A DNA stretch of 64,000 nucleotides, taken from NCBI GenBank assembly GCA_019671005.1, contig CM033752.1, forward strand, positions 2,914,001 to 2,978,000, read 5' to 3'. Positions 25,207-37,059 of the stretch are shown here, in pieces. The notes under the pieces are model-generated. The model was not told the DNA's origin. It saw nothing but the letters and a program-made list of their open reading frames with translations, and searched no databases. A program made the translations under genes and the position numbers. The stretch's first letter is position 1; every line of letters starts with the position of its first letter. Source of the DNA: Hibiscus mutabilis. Taxonomy: Eukaryota; Streptophyta; Magnoliopsida; Malvales; Malvaceae.

Positions 25207-26736
25207 ATGTGTTAGTATGAACTTATGTTATTAGATAAAAGAATGTTAATTTAAGCTGATTTTAAAGATGTTACCTGATTTGTCTTTTAAACGAGAGATG
25301 TATATATGAATTTGTTTTGGTATTCTTTTTTAACAAGTAATTTGTAGTGGTAGCCTATTTTAGTGCATTTCTGTAAGTTGTGTTTTCAATGCTTGAAATG
25401 TTGAAAGAATTGTGTTTTTTTTAGAGTTTTGGCTTGGCTATCTCATTCCTTTTACCTCAATGTATCATTTGTGGTGTTCGGGTTCTTGTTCTGCTACAAG
25501 AATTTCTATTAACTCATTGGCATTGTGGATTCTTGTTTTCTTTCTTTACTTTAGGCAATTACCTCTGTCGGAACGAAGAAAGGCGGTCACTTTCTGGCTG
25601 ATGTTAACACCCAGCTGAAGAGTAAGAATGTCACAACTGATATTAAAGTGGACACCTACTCCAATGTAAGTATTTTTCATATTTTCTTTTGTTGATTTGT
25701 AGCATATTTGATGTATAAGTTCGAGTGTTTGGTTACTTATTTGTTGGCAAGTGAAATTCCCCTTTTGCATTTGAACCTTGTATTACTGGAGCATTATGTA
25801 CATTTTAGACATCTAATCTTTTCGGAGGGAACGCCATTCTATAGAAGAATGTTCTTGGTTGAGTTTGTAGTTCTCCATTTTTACCCTTATATTCCTTTGA
25901 TATGGAATTTATATGATTGTCATCTTTTGTAAGCTCTTTCGGACTTTAGTTGTACTAAAGTAGTGTATGTTTATCAAGCTCTCTACCACCATAACGGTTG
26001 ACCAACCTGCACCTGGCCTAAAGGCGATCTTCAACTTCAGAGTCCTTGATCAGACTCAAATTTCAATTTGTTTTGTCTTTTAAGCTCGAGAACATATTAG
26101 AAGATTGACATATGGTATTCTCTCTCTTTGTATACCAGGTTGAACTCCAGTATTTGCATGAATACGCTGGGATAAGCTCAAGCATTGGATTGACTGCAAA
26201 CCCTATAGTTAACCTTTCAGGTGTGATTGGAACTAATGTTCTTGCGCTCGGTACTGATCTCTCGTTTGACACAAAGACTGGGAATTGCACCAAATGCAAT
26301 GCTGGTTTGAGCTTCTCCAATGCGGATCTCATTGCTTCATTGACTCTGTATGTGATGTGTTCTATGCGCTCGTCTTTAATTCACTATCATAGTATATGAT
26401 CCTCATCCAATACCTTGTTTATCGATGCAGGAACGAAAAGGGCGACTCTCTTAATGCATCCTACTATCATATCATTAATCCCTTGACAAACACGGCTGTT
26501 GGTGCTGAGATGACCATAGCTTCTCTACTAATGAGAGCACGATCACCATTGGTACACAACATGCATTAGATCCCTTGACCATGGTTAAGGCACGAGTGAA
26601 CAACGCAGGCAAGGCGAGCGCTTTAATCCAGCATGAGTGGCGTCCGAAATCCCTCTTCACCATTTCCGGAGAAGTGGATACCAAGTCCATTGACAAGAGT
26701 GCCAAGGTAGGGCTTGCTTTGGCACTCAAGCCTTGA

Positions 26737-27082
26737 GATTTATAAAGCTCAATTTGAAAGAGTATGCCAGTGTATGGTAAAGCTTAGAATTTCGAAATGT
26801 AATCTTTTGATACTATTTTTCATGGCCTCGCCATATGGCTGTAAAAATAAAAGGAAAAAGAACAAAAAGGTAAATAGTGTTTTGAAATATGTTGAATGCT
26901 TTTTGATATCATCCCTTGTTTAACATAAATTATCTCTTGGATGAATTTCAGTAATTCACGTGCCTTTGTCATTACAAGAAATTAATTTAATGATTTTTCT
27001 AATTAAAAAGTGATTAAGAAATCAATTAATTGGGTTACTTACATGAATGACCCTCTACATCAAAAAATAATTAATTTAAGGA
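26737..27082 (+). other. 3' flank of VDAC locus
   Basis: Likely 3' UTR and downstream sequence. AATAAA-like signals occur near 26846 (AAAAATAAAAGG). No gene is seen. Confidence 0.4.
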
Positions 27083-27350
27083 AAAAATTTTGATACACAG
27101 GCCGTGTAAATTTTAGTTTACACGTGCCTTTTAATTTTAGGGGTTAGGTTTTTAGTTTAAGGTTTAGGGGTTTAGGTTATAGGGTTTAGAATTTAAGGTT
27201 AGTATTTAGAATTTAGGGTTTAGAGTTTAGAGTTTGGGGTTTAGTTTTTTAGGGTTAAGATTAAGAATTTAGGATTTGAGTTTTTATAGTGTAAATACAC
27301 ATACTTGTGTAAAATTAATTTTATACATACTATATATCAAAATTTTACCG
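27083..27350. mobile_element. MITE-like element with telomere-like interior
   Basis: The ends are inverted: AAAAATTTTGATA near 27084 and TATCAAAATTTTA near 27336-27348. The interior starts GTGTAAATTTTAGTTTACAC and continues as degenerate TTTAGGG/GGTTTAG units for about 170 bp. It has no coding capacity. Copies of the same design occur at 27961-28330 and 63296-63500. Confidence 0.65.
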
Positions 27351-27960
27351 TTAATTTAATCATCATCACCGTCGCTGACTAACTCCTCCCGTCAAGATTT
27401 TTATATCAAAATAACTCAAGTTTCTCCAAAATAACATTTGTCATATTTCGAAGGTCTTTGACCGGATTACATTGTTCTATGTGATATCCAAAAATATTTT
27501 TATGCGATAATACATGATTTTTTTTGTATTATGCATGTTCGTCTTATAGTTAATGTATGAAATTACCCTTACTAATAATATTATTTTTAAGGTTTGAACT
27601 CGAATTTTCTCTTTAAAAGTATAATGTACATTACCAATGCAACTAATATTTATTGATAATTATAAAATTTAATTTAAATATATGACAAAAATAATTAAAT
27701 ATGTAATTAAAAATTATAGCTTGAGGTCTTATTCAATTAAGTTTTTTTTTTAATTTAAGAAAAAAAACACACTAAAATTTAGAAGTGGAATTTGGCAAAA
27801 TAAAAATAAATAAAATGAAAGTGGAAGACAGGGGAATAGAGTAGGTAGGCTGAACAGTGTTAAACAAACTTTTTGACTAATTATAGGTTAGGGTTGGTTG
27901 GCTAATTAGGACTTCAGCTTTAGTGTGAACATCGTGTGCGTATATATATATATACATTAG
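27351..27960. other. Gene-free interval
   Basis: AT-rich sequence with a short (TA)n run at 27943-27953. No gene, RNA or known element is recognised. Confidence 0.4.
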
Positions 27961-28350
27961 TTATATTTTGATACACAATGTTTATAAAATATTTACACAA
28001 CCCTTTTATAAAATTTAAAACTTAAATTCTAAACCCTAACACTTAAACTTTAAACCCTAAAATTAAAAAGTTTGTGTAAACTAAAATTTACACAAGCTTG
28101 TGTATCAAAGTATTTTAAACCCCTAAATCGTAAACCTTAAAATCTAACCATAAACCTTAAATTTTACACCATATACACTAAACTCCTAAACCATAACCTA
28201 AACCCCAAAACCCTAAAATTGGAAAGCTAAAAGCTTGTGTAAACTAAAATTTACACAAGCTTGTGTATCAAAGTATTTTAAACCCCTATACCTAAACCTC
28301 TAAACCCTAAACTTTAAAATTAAGGCATTCGTAAAAACTTTTAGTTTCCA
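27961..28350. mobile_element. Cluster of MITE-like pieces with CCCTAAA-type repeats
   Basis: At least two partial copies lie in the opposite orientation to 27083-27350, each carrying degenerate AAACCCTAA units. They are separated by the conserved end ACTAAAATTTACACAAGC followed by TTGTGTATCAAAGTATTTTA (near 28080-28115 and again near 28240-28280). It looks like a nested or tandem insertion of the same family. Confidence 0.6.
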
Positions 28351-30084
28351 CCGCCAGTGTATTTGTAATACCCCAAAGTGGGGTAATTTTAATTGAAAAT
28401 AATTAATTGTATTTCGGGGATCTGTTTGGCAAAATTTTAAAATATGGGGTTGGTTTTGTATATCCTTGGATGTTAAGGGACTTGGGCCCGATTAAACCAT
28501 TACTTTTGGCCATTGATATCGAAAAAGAAAAAGAAGGGATTTTTGTTACTAGGGGACTCGAACATGTGTCCATTGGATTAGTGAATAGAGGTTTTAGCCA
28601 TCGGGGCTGAAATCATTACTGGTTACAACTTAACTTAGTTTATTATTAAGCTGTATTTAAATTGTCTGTACCTAAAGATAAAATAGATCCCAGCTATACC
28701 TAGCATTATTATTGTTCTTTAATATAGAGTAAAAAAAAGATATGGAGAGTCTAGAAATTTCCCTATTGTCCCTTCATCTTCTTTCCCTCTGATCTCGGCC
28801 ACCGTCGGTCAGTGGTTGCCATCGTCGACACCATCGGGACCGCCTCCCCACTCTGATCAAAACAGCACCCGTCAATCACCAAGTTTCTTCGTCGTTCACC
28901 GAGGAGGTTGCCTTAAAGGTTCGTCGAAAATCTTCATTTTCACTCAGTTTATGATCAACCTCCGGTCATTGCCTTGTCGCCGTCCGTGCACAACACGGCC
29001 ACCACCTTCGTGTCCCACGTCGTCCCACGAGCAAAACCCTTACAACCACTCTCTCTCATCGTTCTCCGTTTGTGTGAAATGGTAGCAAATCCGTTTGTGA
29101 ACCGTTAGAGTTCCCCGTTGCTGCCGTGCTCTGTGAGCGTTATCGTCATCTTCAGTGAGCTAGTCATAGCCTCGCGAGTCAAACTCTGCCCTCCGATCAT
29201 TATTTTCGTCCGTCATTGGTGAAGAACGACATTAAAACCGTTCAGTTTCACCTTTGAAGGTTGTTGCGGTGTCGTCAGTTTCCCCTGCCTTCGATGATGG
29301 CCACAGACAGGCCGTCGCCGTCGATGAAGGATTTTAGAAACCCTAGTTCCAGTTAGAATTAGGGTAAAGTATTTTGTTTGGGGGTCTTTGGGCCTGTTTT
29401 TTTTGGGAGCCAAACCAAATCTGTGAGCCTAATCATTAAGCCTTGAGAAGGTCCTGAACCGGTAGAGCCTAACTCGTAAACTTGGTGTGCAACCCCAAAC
29501 TCGATTGGCCATTGACCAAACCGAGTGACCTAGATCTGAACCGGCCTACGCCCAAGCCCAAGCCTGATTAAGAACCGACCCGACCAATTTTGACCGACCT
29601 AGTCTTGTCCAATCTGGTTTGATACATTGACCATTGATCTGGCTCTTTGACTAAAAGTTGACTTTTTCAAAAAAAATTATTTTGAATTTTTTGATGTTTT
29701 GAGTCTATTTTTGAAGTCTGTTTCACCAAATTAAAACTCGGTAAGCTGGTTCTCAGTGTTTGACTTTCTAGATAAATCTGATTATTGCTTTTAAGTTCTG
29801 TTTATGATGTAATTTGTTTTGCCATGTATTCAAGTTGTTGAGGGACGTTGAATTTGAGTTTCAGAGCGATCAAATGGGAGTTTTGATGGTTTACCGATGT
29901 AGCTCGGAGTTGAGGTAATACTTTATTATATGTTGTATACTTTATAGTACACGTTGGTAATTGGTTAATGTATGAATGGATATGATTGGCCACGTGCTTA
30001 TTGTTGATTATTTCAACGTCGTACTGATTTCGATAAAAGGTGATAAACTGGTTAAGATTAGAATGACTCGAATAAAAAAATTAG

Positions 30085-31371
30085 TGTAAAACCTATATCT
30101 AATTTTGATATAACAAATTATTTAAGGACCAAATTGTAAAAGAAAATAATTTTTTAAGTACTCAAAAGTCTTACATAATGACAAGGAAAATCTCTTTTTA
30201 AGTTCAAACCTTAAACTCAAAGTTATTCTAAGTGTTTTTAAGCCAAAATATACAAATACGCCCAGGCGTATCGATACAACCCTTGGTGTTTCGATGCAGA
30301 TTTTCGTCACTGGAATTTGGTTTTGCAAACCGTACCGATACGGCCTTTCCCGTTTCGATACAGACTTCATCTAGGCAAGTGTTTTAAGCTAGAAGTTTCG
30401 ATAAGACCTTGTCCGTTTCGATACATCTGAAATCTAGGTTTAAGATATTCTTAATCGTACCGATACGGTCCTATCCGTTCAGATATGGTTTGTCAAGATC
30501 TTCAAGATATTTGTATTAAATTTTTTGACTGTTGCCTTGTTAATTATTGGAATCAATGAACTTTTAATTTTTAGTTACCCGTATCGATACGCCCCTAAGT
30601 GTACTGATACAATTTTTCAACTCAAATTCCAGTAAGCAAATATCGTATCGATACGGCCTTGCCGTTTCGATACGCCCTCAATTTTACAGTATGACCGTTT
30701 CGATACGACCTTCCGCGTATCGATACACTACTACACAACGGCTATATTTTTCTTGTAACATGTATCGATACGGGCTCTCGTGTACCGATACGGTAGGTCA
30801 CCAAACAATATTTATTGCGGGAGAAATGGTCCCCAACAGCTATATTGATGACTTCAACCACCCAAACGGATAGAAATCAATAAGAAGGTATAAATACAAG
30901 TCTCCAATGCTGCTGCAACAACTATTGAACCTCTATTGAACAACATTCAAGCATTCAAGCTAAATCCAACCATTTGAGCTTTTAGAGTCAAACCCTTGTA
31001 AACCCAACTTGTGTATTTCATTGTAATCCTTAATTTCAAGTTTGGGGTTATGAGAAATTGTATTTGGGCAAACAAATTCACATATGAGAGGTTATTTTTC
31101 TGTTTGCAAAAAAATTCTTTGTAAAAGAGTGGATCAATCAAAGCTTTGGGTAGAAAGCTTTGAAGTTGTAACGGTTGCCTCCTAAGCCTAGAAAAGGGGA
31201 AGATTTCATAGTGAAATTGTTGAAATCTTTAGTAGGAACCTAAGGTAGTGGACGTAGACCTTGTTAGAAGGTTGAACCACTATAAATCCTTGTGTCCCAT
31301 TATTCATACTTTCTTAAATTGCCAATTCACCCCCTCTTGGCCACTTTCTCAATTGATTGATCATCCTAACA
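30085..31371 (+). repeat. 5' LTR of Copia element (1287 bp)
   Basis: A promoter-like TATAAATA lies at 30890-30897, matched at 39437-39446 in the other LTR. The U3 part (30250-30810) contains about 16 near-palindromic motifs such as CGTATCGATACG and CGTACCGATACG. Confidence 0.92.
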
Positions 31372-31373
31372 AT

Positions 31374-31384
31374 TGGTATCAGAG
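31374..31384 (+). other. Primer binding site of Copia element
   Basis: TGGTATCAGAG lies two bases after the LTR end at 31371, matching the initiator Met-tRNA type site. Confidence 0.88.
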
Positions 31385-31457
31385 TCACACTCAACCGAAG
31401 GTCTAACAACCGTTGAGGTGATCCTAGAAGGTGATTCAATCAATAGAATTCAAAGTC

Positions 31458-32945
31458 ATGGCATCCACCTCCGACAACAACTTGTATGAGTCTCACTCTA
31501 TCACCAAACCTCTATATTTCAATGGGGATAACTATCCCTATAGGAAAAACCGTATGAGGTTCTTCATCAAATCACATGACTACCTCCTATGGGATATAGT
31601 GGAAGATGGACCGACAATCCCGATGAAGAGAGAAGGTGATCGGCTGGTACCAAAGTTCAAGCACGAGATGGCCGATAAAGATCGGAAGAAGCTTCAAATC
31701 AATGATAAAGCCATGCACATGCTATTTTGCTCTCTTGGACCAGATGAGTACTCAAATATGTCATCTTGCTCAAGTGCTAAAGAAATTTTGGATAAGCTCG
31801 AGATTACATACGAATGCACTAATGAAGTTAAGGAGACCAAGATTGAGCTTCTTAGTTTGAGCTACAAAAATTTCAAGATGAAGCCGGATGAAGACATCTC
31901 AAAGATGTTCGAACGATTCTCCGTCATCGTCAATGGCCTTAAGGGTCTAGGAGAAATCATCTCGGAGGAGAAGCTAGTTCAGAAACTAATATACTCACTT
32001 TCTGAGTCTTAGGATGGTAAAAGAACGACCATCATAGAAGCGAAGGATCTCAAGACGCTAAAGCTCGACGCTCTCATGAGTTCTCTTCTCACCCATGAGA
32101 TAATGAAAAAAAGAAGAGATGAAGAAAAGAAAAATGAAGAAATAAAGGTCGAGAAGAAAAAAATGGAGAATAAGAAGAAGAGTAGAATTGCTCCCAAAGC
32201 ATCTTACGATGAGAGTAATTCTAGCGATGAGGAAGACGGGGAGTTGGCTATGTTAGCCAAGTGATTCACCCAGTTCATGAAATCCAATTGGGAAAGAATA
32301 TTCAACCGAAGAAGGGATTTCAAGAACAAGAACAAGGAGGAAGAGAAGGATCAACTCATATGCTTTGAGTGCAAGAAGCCGAGGCATATAAGGACCGAAT
32401 GTCCTCAACTCAAAAAGAAGATCTTCGGGAAGAAGAAAAAGCTCAAGGCTCACATTCCTACTTGGAGCGCTGAGGAATCATCATTCGATGAAGAGGAGCA
32501 AGAAGTGGAAAATCTTTGCTTCATGGCTCTTGAAGAGGATCCAAAGGTAACCTCTAACTCATCCACTTTTGATTTCACATTTGATGAGCTTCAAGAAGCT
32601 TATGATGAGTTGCAAGAGGTGTATGACGAATTGGTTAAAAAATATAAGGAATCTATTTTGAAAAATAAGAAAATTATCCTTGATTTGAAAAACCAAAACA
32701 ATTCCGTATCTAAAACCAATTCAAAACTTGAAAAGAAGGTTTGTGATTTATTAGACAATAAAAAATATTTTGAAAAAGAAAATGTTGATTTAAACAACCT
32801 TTTTTTCGAGTTGAATGGTCATTACCACAATGAGGTAAATGATCTCAAAGGTTCCTTAAACAAGGTTGGGAAACCAAGTTTTGAAAAAAGGGCAATCTTC
32901 AAAACACAACCATGTAAAAAGGAACTTTGGTGGGTACAAACATAG
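31458..32945 (+). pseudogene. Copia gag, interrupted by in-frame stops
   Basis: Gag packages the element RNA. I start it at the ATG 31458-31460 (MASTSDNN), since the open frame upstream has only a GTG. The gag homology block shows KPLYFNGDNYPYRKNRM and later LSLSYKNFKMKPDEDISKMF. A lysine- and glutamate-rich stretch follows at about 32080-32200. The CCHC zinc knuckle CFECKKPRHIRTEC lies at 32361-32402 and binds RNA. The tail at 32560-32900 is rich in E, K, L and N and is probably coiled coil. The frame is constant, but TAG at 32010-32012 and TGA at 32262-32264 break it. Both lie where a coding residue is expected, so this copy cannot make full gag without readthrough. Confidence 0.88.
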
Positions 32946-33177
32946 AGGGTATTCAAGTCCCTATTATGGTAAGAAAGTTAGAAATGTATGAATTCTTAAG
33001 GATGTTGTTGCTTCTAACAATGTTAATGAGATTGCTTCTTGGATTCCTAAGGGAACCAAGATTTTGAAAACTAATGTACATGGACCCAAAAAGATTTGGG
33101 TACCAAAAATAAAAAATTAATTCTATATTTGTATGGGGAGCATTGATACAAGGCCAAAGCTTCAAGTGTAAATTCAT

Positions 33178-33215
33178 GGTTCCTTGATAGTGGATGCTCG
33201 AGACATATGACCGAA
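33178..33215 (+). pseudogene. Copia protease remnant
   Basis: WFLDSGCSRHMTED carries the D-S-G active-site triplet of the Copia aspartic protease. It is in a different frame from gag and from the integrase that follows, and stops occur on both sides (for example near 33250). The protease is therefore decayed by frameshifts. Confidence 0.82.
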
Positions 33216-33260
33216 GACAAGAGTAGATTCGTGGAACTTGATCTAAAGAGATGATGATTA

Positions 33261-34696
33261 GTGGCATTTGGTGACAACTCCAAAGGTCAAATTGAAGGAC
33301 TGGATTTCATCGGTAATCACTCTTCCATACTTATTAAAAATGTTTTATATGTCAATGGTCTTAAACATAACTTGTTAAGCATAAGCCAACTTTGTGATAA
33401 AGGTTTCGTAGTGATTTTTGATAAATATGGTTGCAAAATTATAAACGTCGAAACCCACAAAACTGTTCTTTTTGGTCATTGCATAGGAAACATATACATG
33501 ATGCATTTAGATGACATTCATATTTCTAATGCATGTTTTGTTGCAAATGATGAACATGATTCATGGTTATGACATAGAAAATTAGGGCATGCAAGCATGA
33601 GTGTTTTAGAAAAATTGGTTTCAAAAGATCTAGTAAGAGGTTTGCCTAAAATTAAGTTTTCTCTTGACAAAATTTGTAATGCTTGTGCAAAAGGCAAACA
33701 TAAAAGAGTTTCTTTCAAAGCTATTAATGATGTTTCAACTAGTAGAGTTTTACAATTGATCCACATAGATCTTTTTAGTCCTATTAGAACTACTAGCCTG
33801 TGTGGAAAATCATATGCATTTGTTTTAGTTAATGATTACTCTAGATATACTTGGGTTCTATTCTTAAATACCAAAGGTGAGGCTTTAGAAAATTTCATCA
33901 CATTTTTAAAAATCACTCAAAATGATGTTGGTCAACTTATTACTCATATTAGAAGTGACCATGGTACCGAGTCTCAAAATTTAGGTTTTGAGGATTTTTG
34001 TAACTCTAATGGTATAAGCCATAATTTTTTAGCCCCTCGAACACCTCAACAAAATGGGGTTGTAGAGAGGAAAAATCGTACTTTAGAAGAAATGGCTAGA
34101 ACCATGCTTTGTGAAAACAATTTGCCAAAGTATTTTTGGGCGGAAGCTACTAATACCGCATGCTATATTATAAATAGAGTAATGATTAGGCCAATTTTAA
34201 AGAAAACTCCTTATGAGATTTTAAAATCTAAAAAGCCTAACATTAGCTATTTTCATTCATTTGAATGTAAATGTTTTGTTTTGAATAATGGAAAAGACAA
34301 TTTGGTCAAGTTTGATGTTAAAAGTGATGAAGCTATTTTCTTAGGGTATTCTTTAAACTCTAAAGCCTGTCGTGTATTTAATAAAAGAACTTTAGTTGTT
34401 GAAGAGTCTATACATGTGATTTTCGATGATAACCTCATTCCGAGGAAGGATTCTTGTAATGATGATGATGTAGGAATCTTTGAAGCCAATGGCGGTGAGC
34501 AATCATCAAAGGTGGATAGAGTTCCAACCAAAGAAGAAGAAGCACAAGATCCACCTTTAGAAGCCTTGAGGGACATGAATCTAGAGGAAAAAGAAGTGAG
34601 CTACACAAGGGAGTACAACTATGTCAAAAGTGGTAAGATTTTGGATATTGGCCATGCAAGAAGAATTAATCAATTTGAGAGAAGTCAAGTATAGAC
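33261..34696 (+). pseudogene. Copia integrase region, with internal stop
   Basis: The first part (33261-33569) ends at TGA 33570-33572, within the GAG-pre-integrase motif where HRKLGHAS follows. The second part (33573-34696) runs openly through a zinc-binding segment (CNACAKGKHKR) and the integrase core. The catalytic acids are visible in IHIDLF, IRSDHGTE and PQQNGVVERKNRTLEE, in the usual D-D-E order. The later part matches Copia integrase C-terminal style (SKACRVFNKRTLVVEES). Integrase joins element cDNA to host DNA. The core itself looks uninterrupted, but the copy as a whole is not functional. Confidence 0.88.
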
Positions 34697-36103
34697 ATTA
34701 GTTGATAGGCCTAGTAATAAGTCTACTATATGAACTAAATGGGTCTTAAGAAACAAACTAGATGAGAGTGGTAACATACTGAGAAACAAGGCTAGACTTG
34801 TTGCTCAAGGTTACACTCAAGAAGAAGGAATGAATTTTGATGAAACCTATGCACCCATAGCTATAATGGAAGCTATTAGGATGCTTCTAGCATTTGCATG
34901 TTATCACGAATTTAAGCTTTTTCAAATGGATGTAAAAAGTGTATTTTAAATGGTTTGATAAATGAAGAGGTGTATGTAGAACAACCACAGGGCTTTGAAG
35001 ATCCAAATTACCCAAACCATGTTTTTAAACTTTCAAAAGCTTTATATGGTTTGAAACAAGCTCTTAGAGCTTAGTATGAAAGATTATCAAGTTTTCTAAT
35101 TCAAAAAGGTTTTGATAAAGGAAAGATGGATACTACACTATTTATTAAAAGAAATGGCAAAGACAATTTAGTATTTCAAATATATGTTGATGATATAATT
35201 TTTGGTTATACTAATGAATTGTTTTGTCAAGATTTTGCTAAGTTGATACAAGGTGAGTTTGAGATTAGCATGATATGGGAGCTTTCGTTCTTTTTGGGGC
35301 TCCAAATTAAACAAAAGAAAGACGTCATATTCATCAACCAAGCTAAGTACATTAAGGACATGCTCAAGAAGTTTGGCTTGGAGGATGTGAAACCTCAAGC
35401 CACACCTATGAGATCTTCCACAAAGCTGGACAAAGATGAAGGAGGTAAGTGTGTTGATTTAAAGCTTTATAGATCAATGATAGGATCTTTGCTTTATCTT
35501 AACGTAAGTAGACCAAATATAATGTTTAGTGTTTGCTTGTGTGCTAGATTTCAAGCTAGTCATAGAGAATCACACCTTATAGCCGTTAAAAGAATCTTTA
35601 GATACCTTAGAGATACACATTGTTTAGGTCTTTGGTATCCTAGAGAGTATTCCTTTAGTTTACATGCCTTCTCGGATGCGGATTAAGGGGGTTGTATGAT
35701 AGATAGAAAAAGTACCTCCGGTACATGTCAATTCCTAGGTAGTATGCTTATATCATGGTTTTCTAAGAAGTAAAATAGTGTAGCATTATCTACCACTAAG
35801 ACAGAGTACATATCGGTAAGAAGTTGTTGTGCTCAAGTCATTTGGATGAAGAAACAACTCTTAGATTATGTAATTGATGTAGGTACCATCCCTATTAGGT
35901 GTGACAACACTAGTGCTATATGTCTCACTAAGAATCTCATCCAACATTCTAGAACCAAGCACATAGAGATAATATATCATTTCATTAGAGATCATGTCTT
36001 GAAAAATGATGTAGTTCTAGAGTACGTAGACACCTTGAACCAACTAGCATATATCTTTACAAAACATTTAGACAAAGAACGTTTTTGGTCTCTTAGGAGA
36101 TAG
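34697..36103 (+). pseudogene. Copia reverse transcriptase and RNase H, frameshifted
   Basis: Reverse transcriptase begins with KWVLRNKLDE and ARLVAQGYTQEEGMNFDETY, then FQMDVKS. A frameshift near 34945-34955 moves the rest to another frame: EEVYVEQP, ALYGLKQA, and the catalytic YVDD at 35182-35193. RNase H follows with SFSLHAFSDAD and, at the end, CDNTSAICLTKN and SRTKHIEI. Stops at 35072-35074, 35684-35686 and 35771-35773 break the sequence, the first where plant Copia enzymes have W in RAWYERL. The enzyme would copy element RNA to DNA. This copy is inactive. Confidence 0.88.
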
Positions 36104-37059
36104 TTAGGTTTAACCAGCCTTCCTTGACCCTTAGAGCCTATTTTGGTCTTAAAAACATGCTTGAATTTGTTTGATTACATTGCATTTGTGATTTTGCTCC
36201 TATATGCATCTATGCTTGTTGCTAGGGGGAGTATACATCTGTTTTTGTTCATACATGATGATCTCATATCATTTTCATGTATTTCGATTCGATTCAAATT
36301 GAATTTTTGAGCAATCTTTAGCCAAAAATGTCATTTTTGGCACATGCGTATTGATACGGTGTTCCTCGTATCAGTACGGGTTATTGAAACATGTTTCGGT
36401 ACGACTTTACATGTGCCAGTACGGGTCGCGTATCGTAACATGCTAATAAGCGTTTCGGTATGCCACGTGGCGTATTGGTACACGCAGCTGCTGGGCAGTT
36501 ATTCGGGCATTAAAAGAGGTTTCCCAACTTTAATTAAAACACATCTTCTTTGTCAAAAACCCTAGACCCGAAAATCCTCTATAAAATCCTCCAAATCCCT
36601 CACAATATTTCACACAACTCTTCAAAATCTTTGAGCCTTTTTGGTTTTTACATCAAACCCAAGCAAAAATCATCAAGTTTGTGCATCAACGTCTCTTCAT
36701 TCATCCTTAATCCCAAAATTTAAGGTATAAACCCTAACTTTTTCTTTTATTTTGCGTACATATTTACTCATTGATTTTGTATTATAATCATAGATTTAGA
36801 ATATACATAGTATAGTTTTCAATACTTTAGTAAAAACTTCTTAAAATCTGAAATTTTTTAGTTCGAATACAAAATTATACCGTATAATTTTTAACACTAT
36901 TTTTGAAAAAAAATTTACCCAAAAATTATTTTTATACTTGTATATTTTTTACACTATATTATATAGAATTTTATCAATACCTTGAACATTGAATTAATTT
37001 TTGGATTGAATGTGTTGATTTATGCGTACATTGTTTTTGGTTTGATTTGATTTCAGATA
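36104..37059 (+). promoter_or_regulatory. Candidate promoter and leader of the Copia 3' ORF
   Basis: After pol, GTATTGATACGG-type motifs recur at 36345-36480, as in the LTR U3. A TATA-like CTCTATAAAATCC lies at about 36575-36587. A leader without ATG follows to about 36724. A possible intron starts at GTATAAAC (about 36725) and ends at TTTGATTTCAG (about 37056), four bases before the ATG of the 3' ORF. The layout looks like an independent transcription unit, but it is inferred from sequence pattern only. Confidence 0.45.

Larger units (their letters stand above)
21399..26736 (+). pseudogene. VDAC: Mitochondrial outer-membrane porin (VDAC) gene, probably broken
   Basis: VDAC forms the beta-barrel pore for metabolites in the mitochondrial outer membrane. 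Six exons are clear: 21399-21447 (MTKGPGLYTEIGKKAR), 21540-21607 (DLLYKNDQTDQKFT), 25555-25665 (GTKKGGHFLADVNTQL), 25979-26053 (TTITVDQPAPGLKAIFNF), 26139-26347 (VELQYLHEYAGISSSIG, then GTDLSFDTKTG) and 26431-26736 (NEKGDSLNASYYHI to WRPKSLFTISGEVD and the C-terminal LALKP). Phases fit the usual plant VDAC of about 276 residues. Two faults show. Exon 4 has lost the usual few residues after VLDQ together with a normal GT donor. Exon 6 lacks one base near 26513-26518, giving a TAG at 26567-26569, about 55 codons early, while the original frame still reads on to TGA at 26734-26736. Intron 2 is nearly 4 kb because of an LTR insertion. A recent pseudogene is likeliest. Confidence 0.88.

Noticed and set aside
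28816..29085. A Pro/Ser-rich protein gene
   Set aside because: It lies within the large LTR, lacks domains, and resembles the leader-like parts of other LTRs here; no splice or promoter context supports it.
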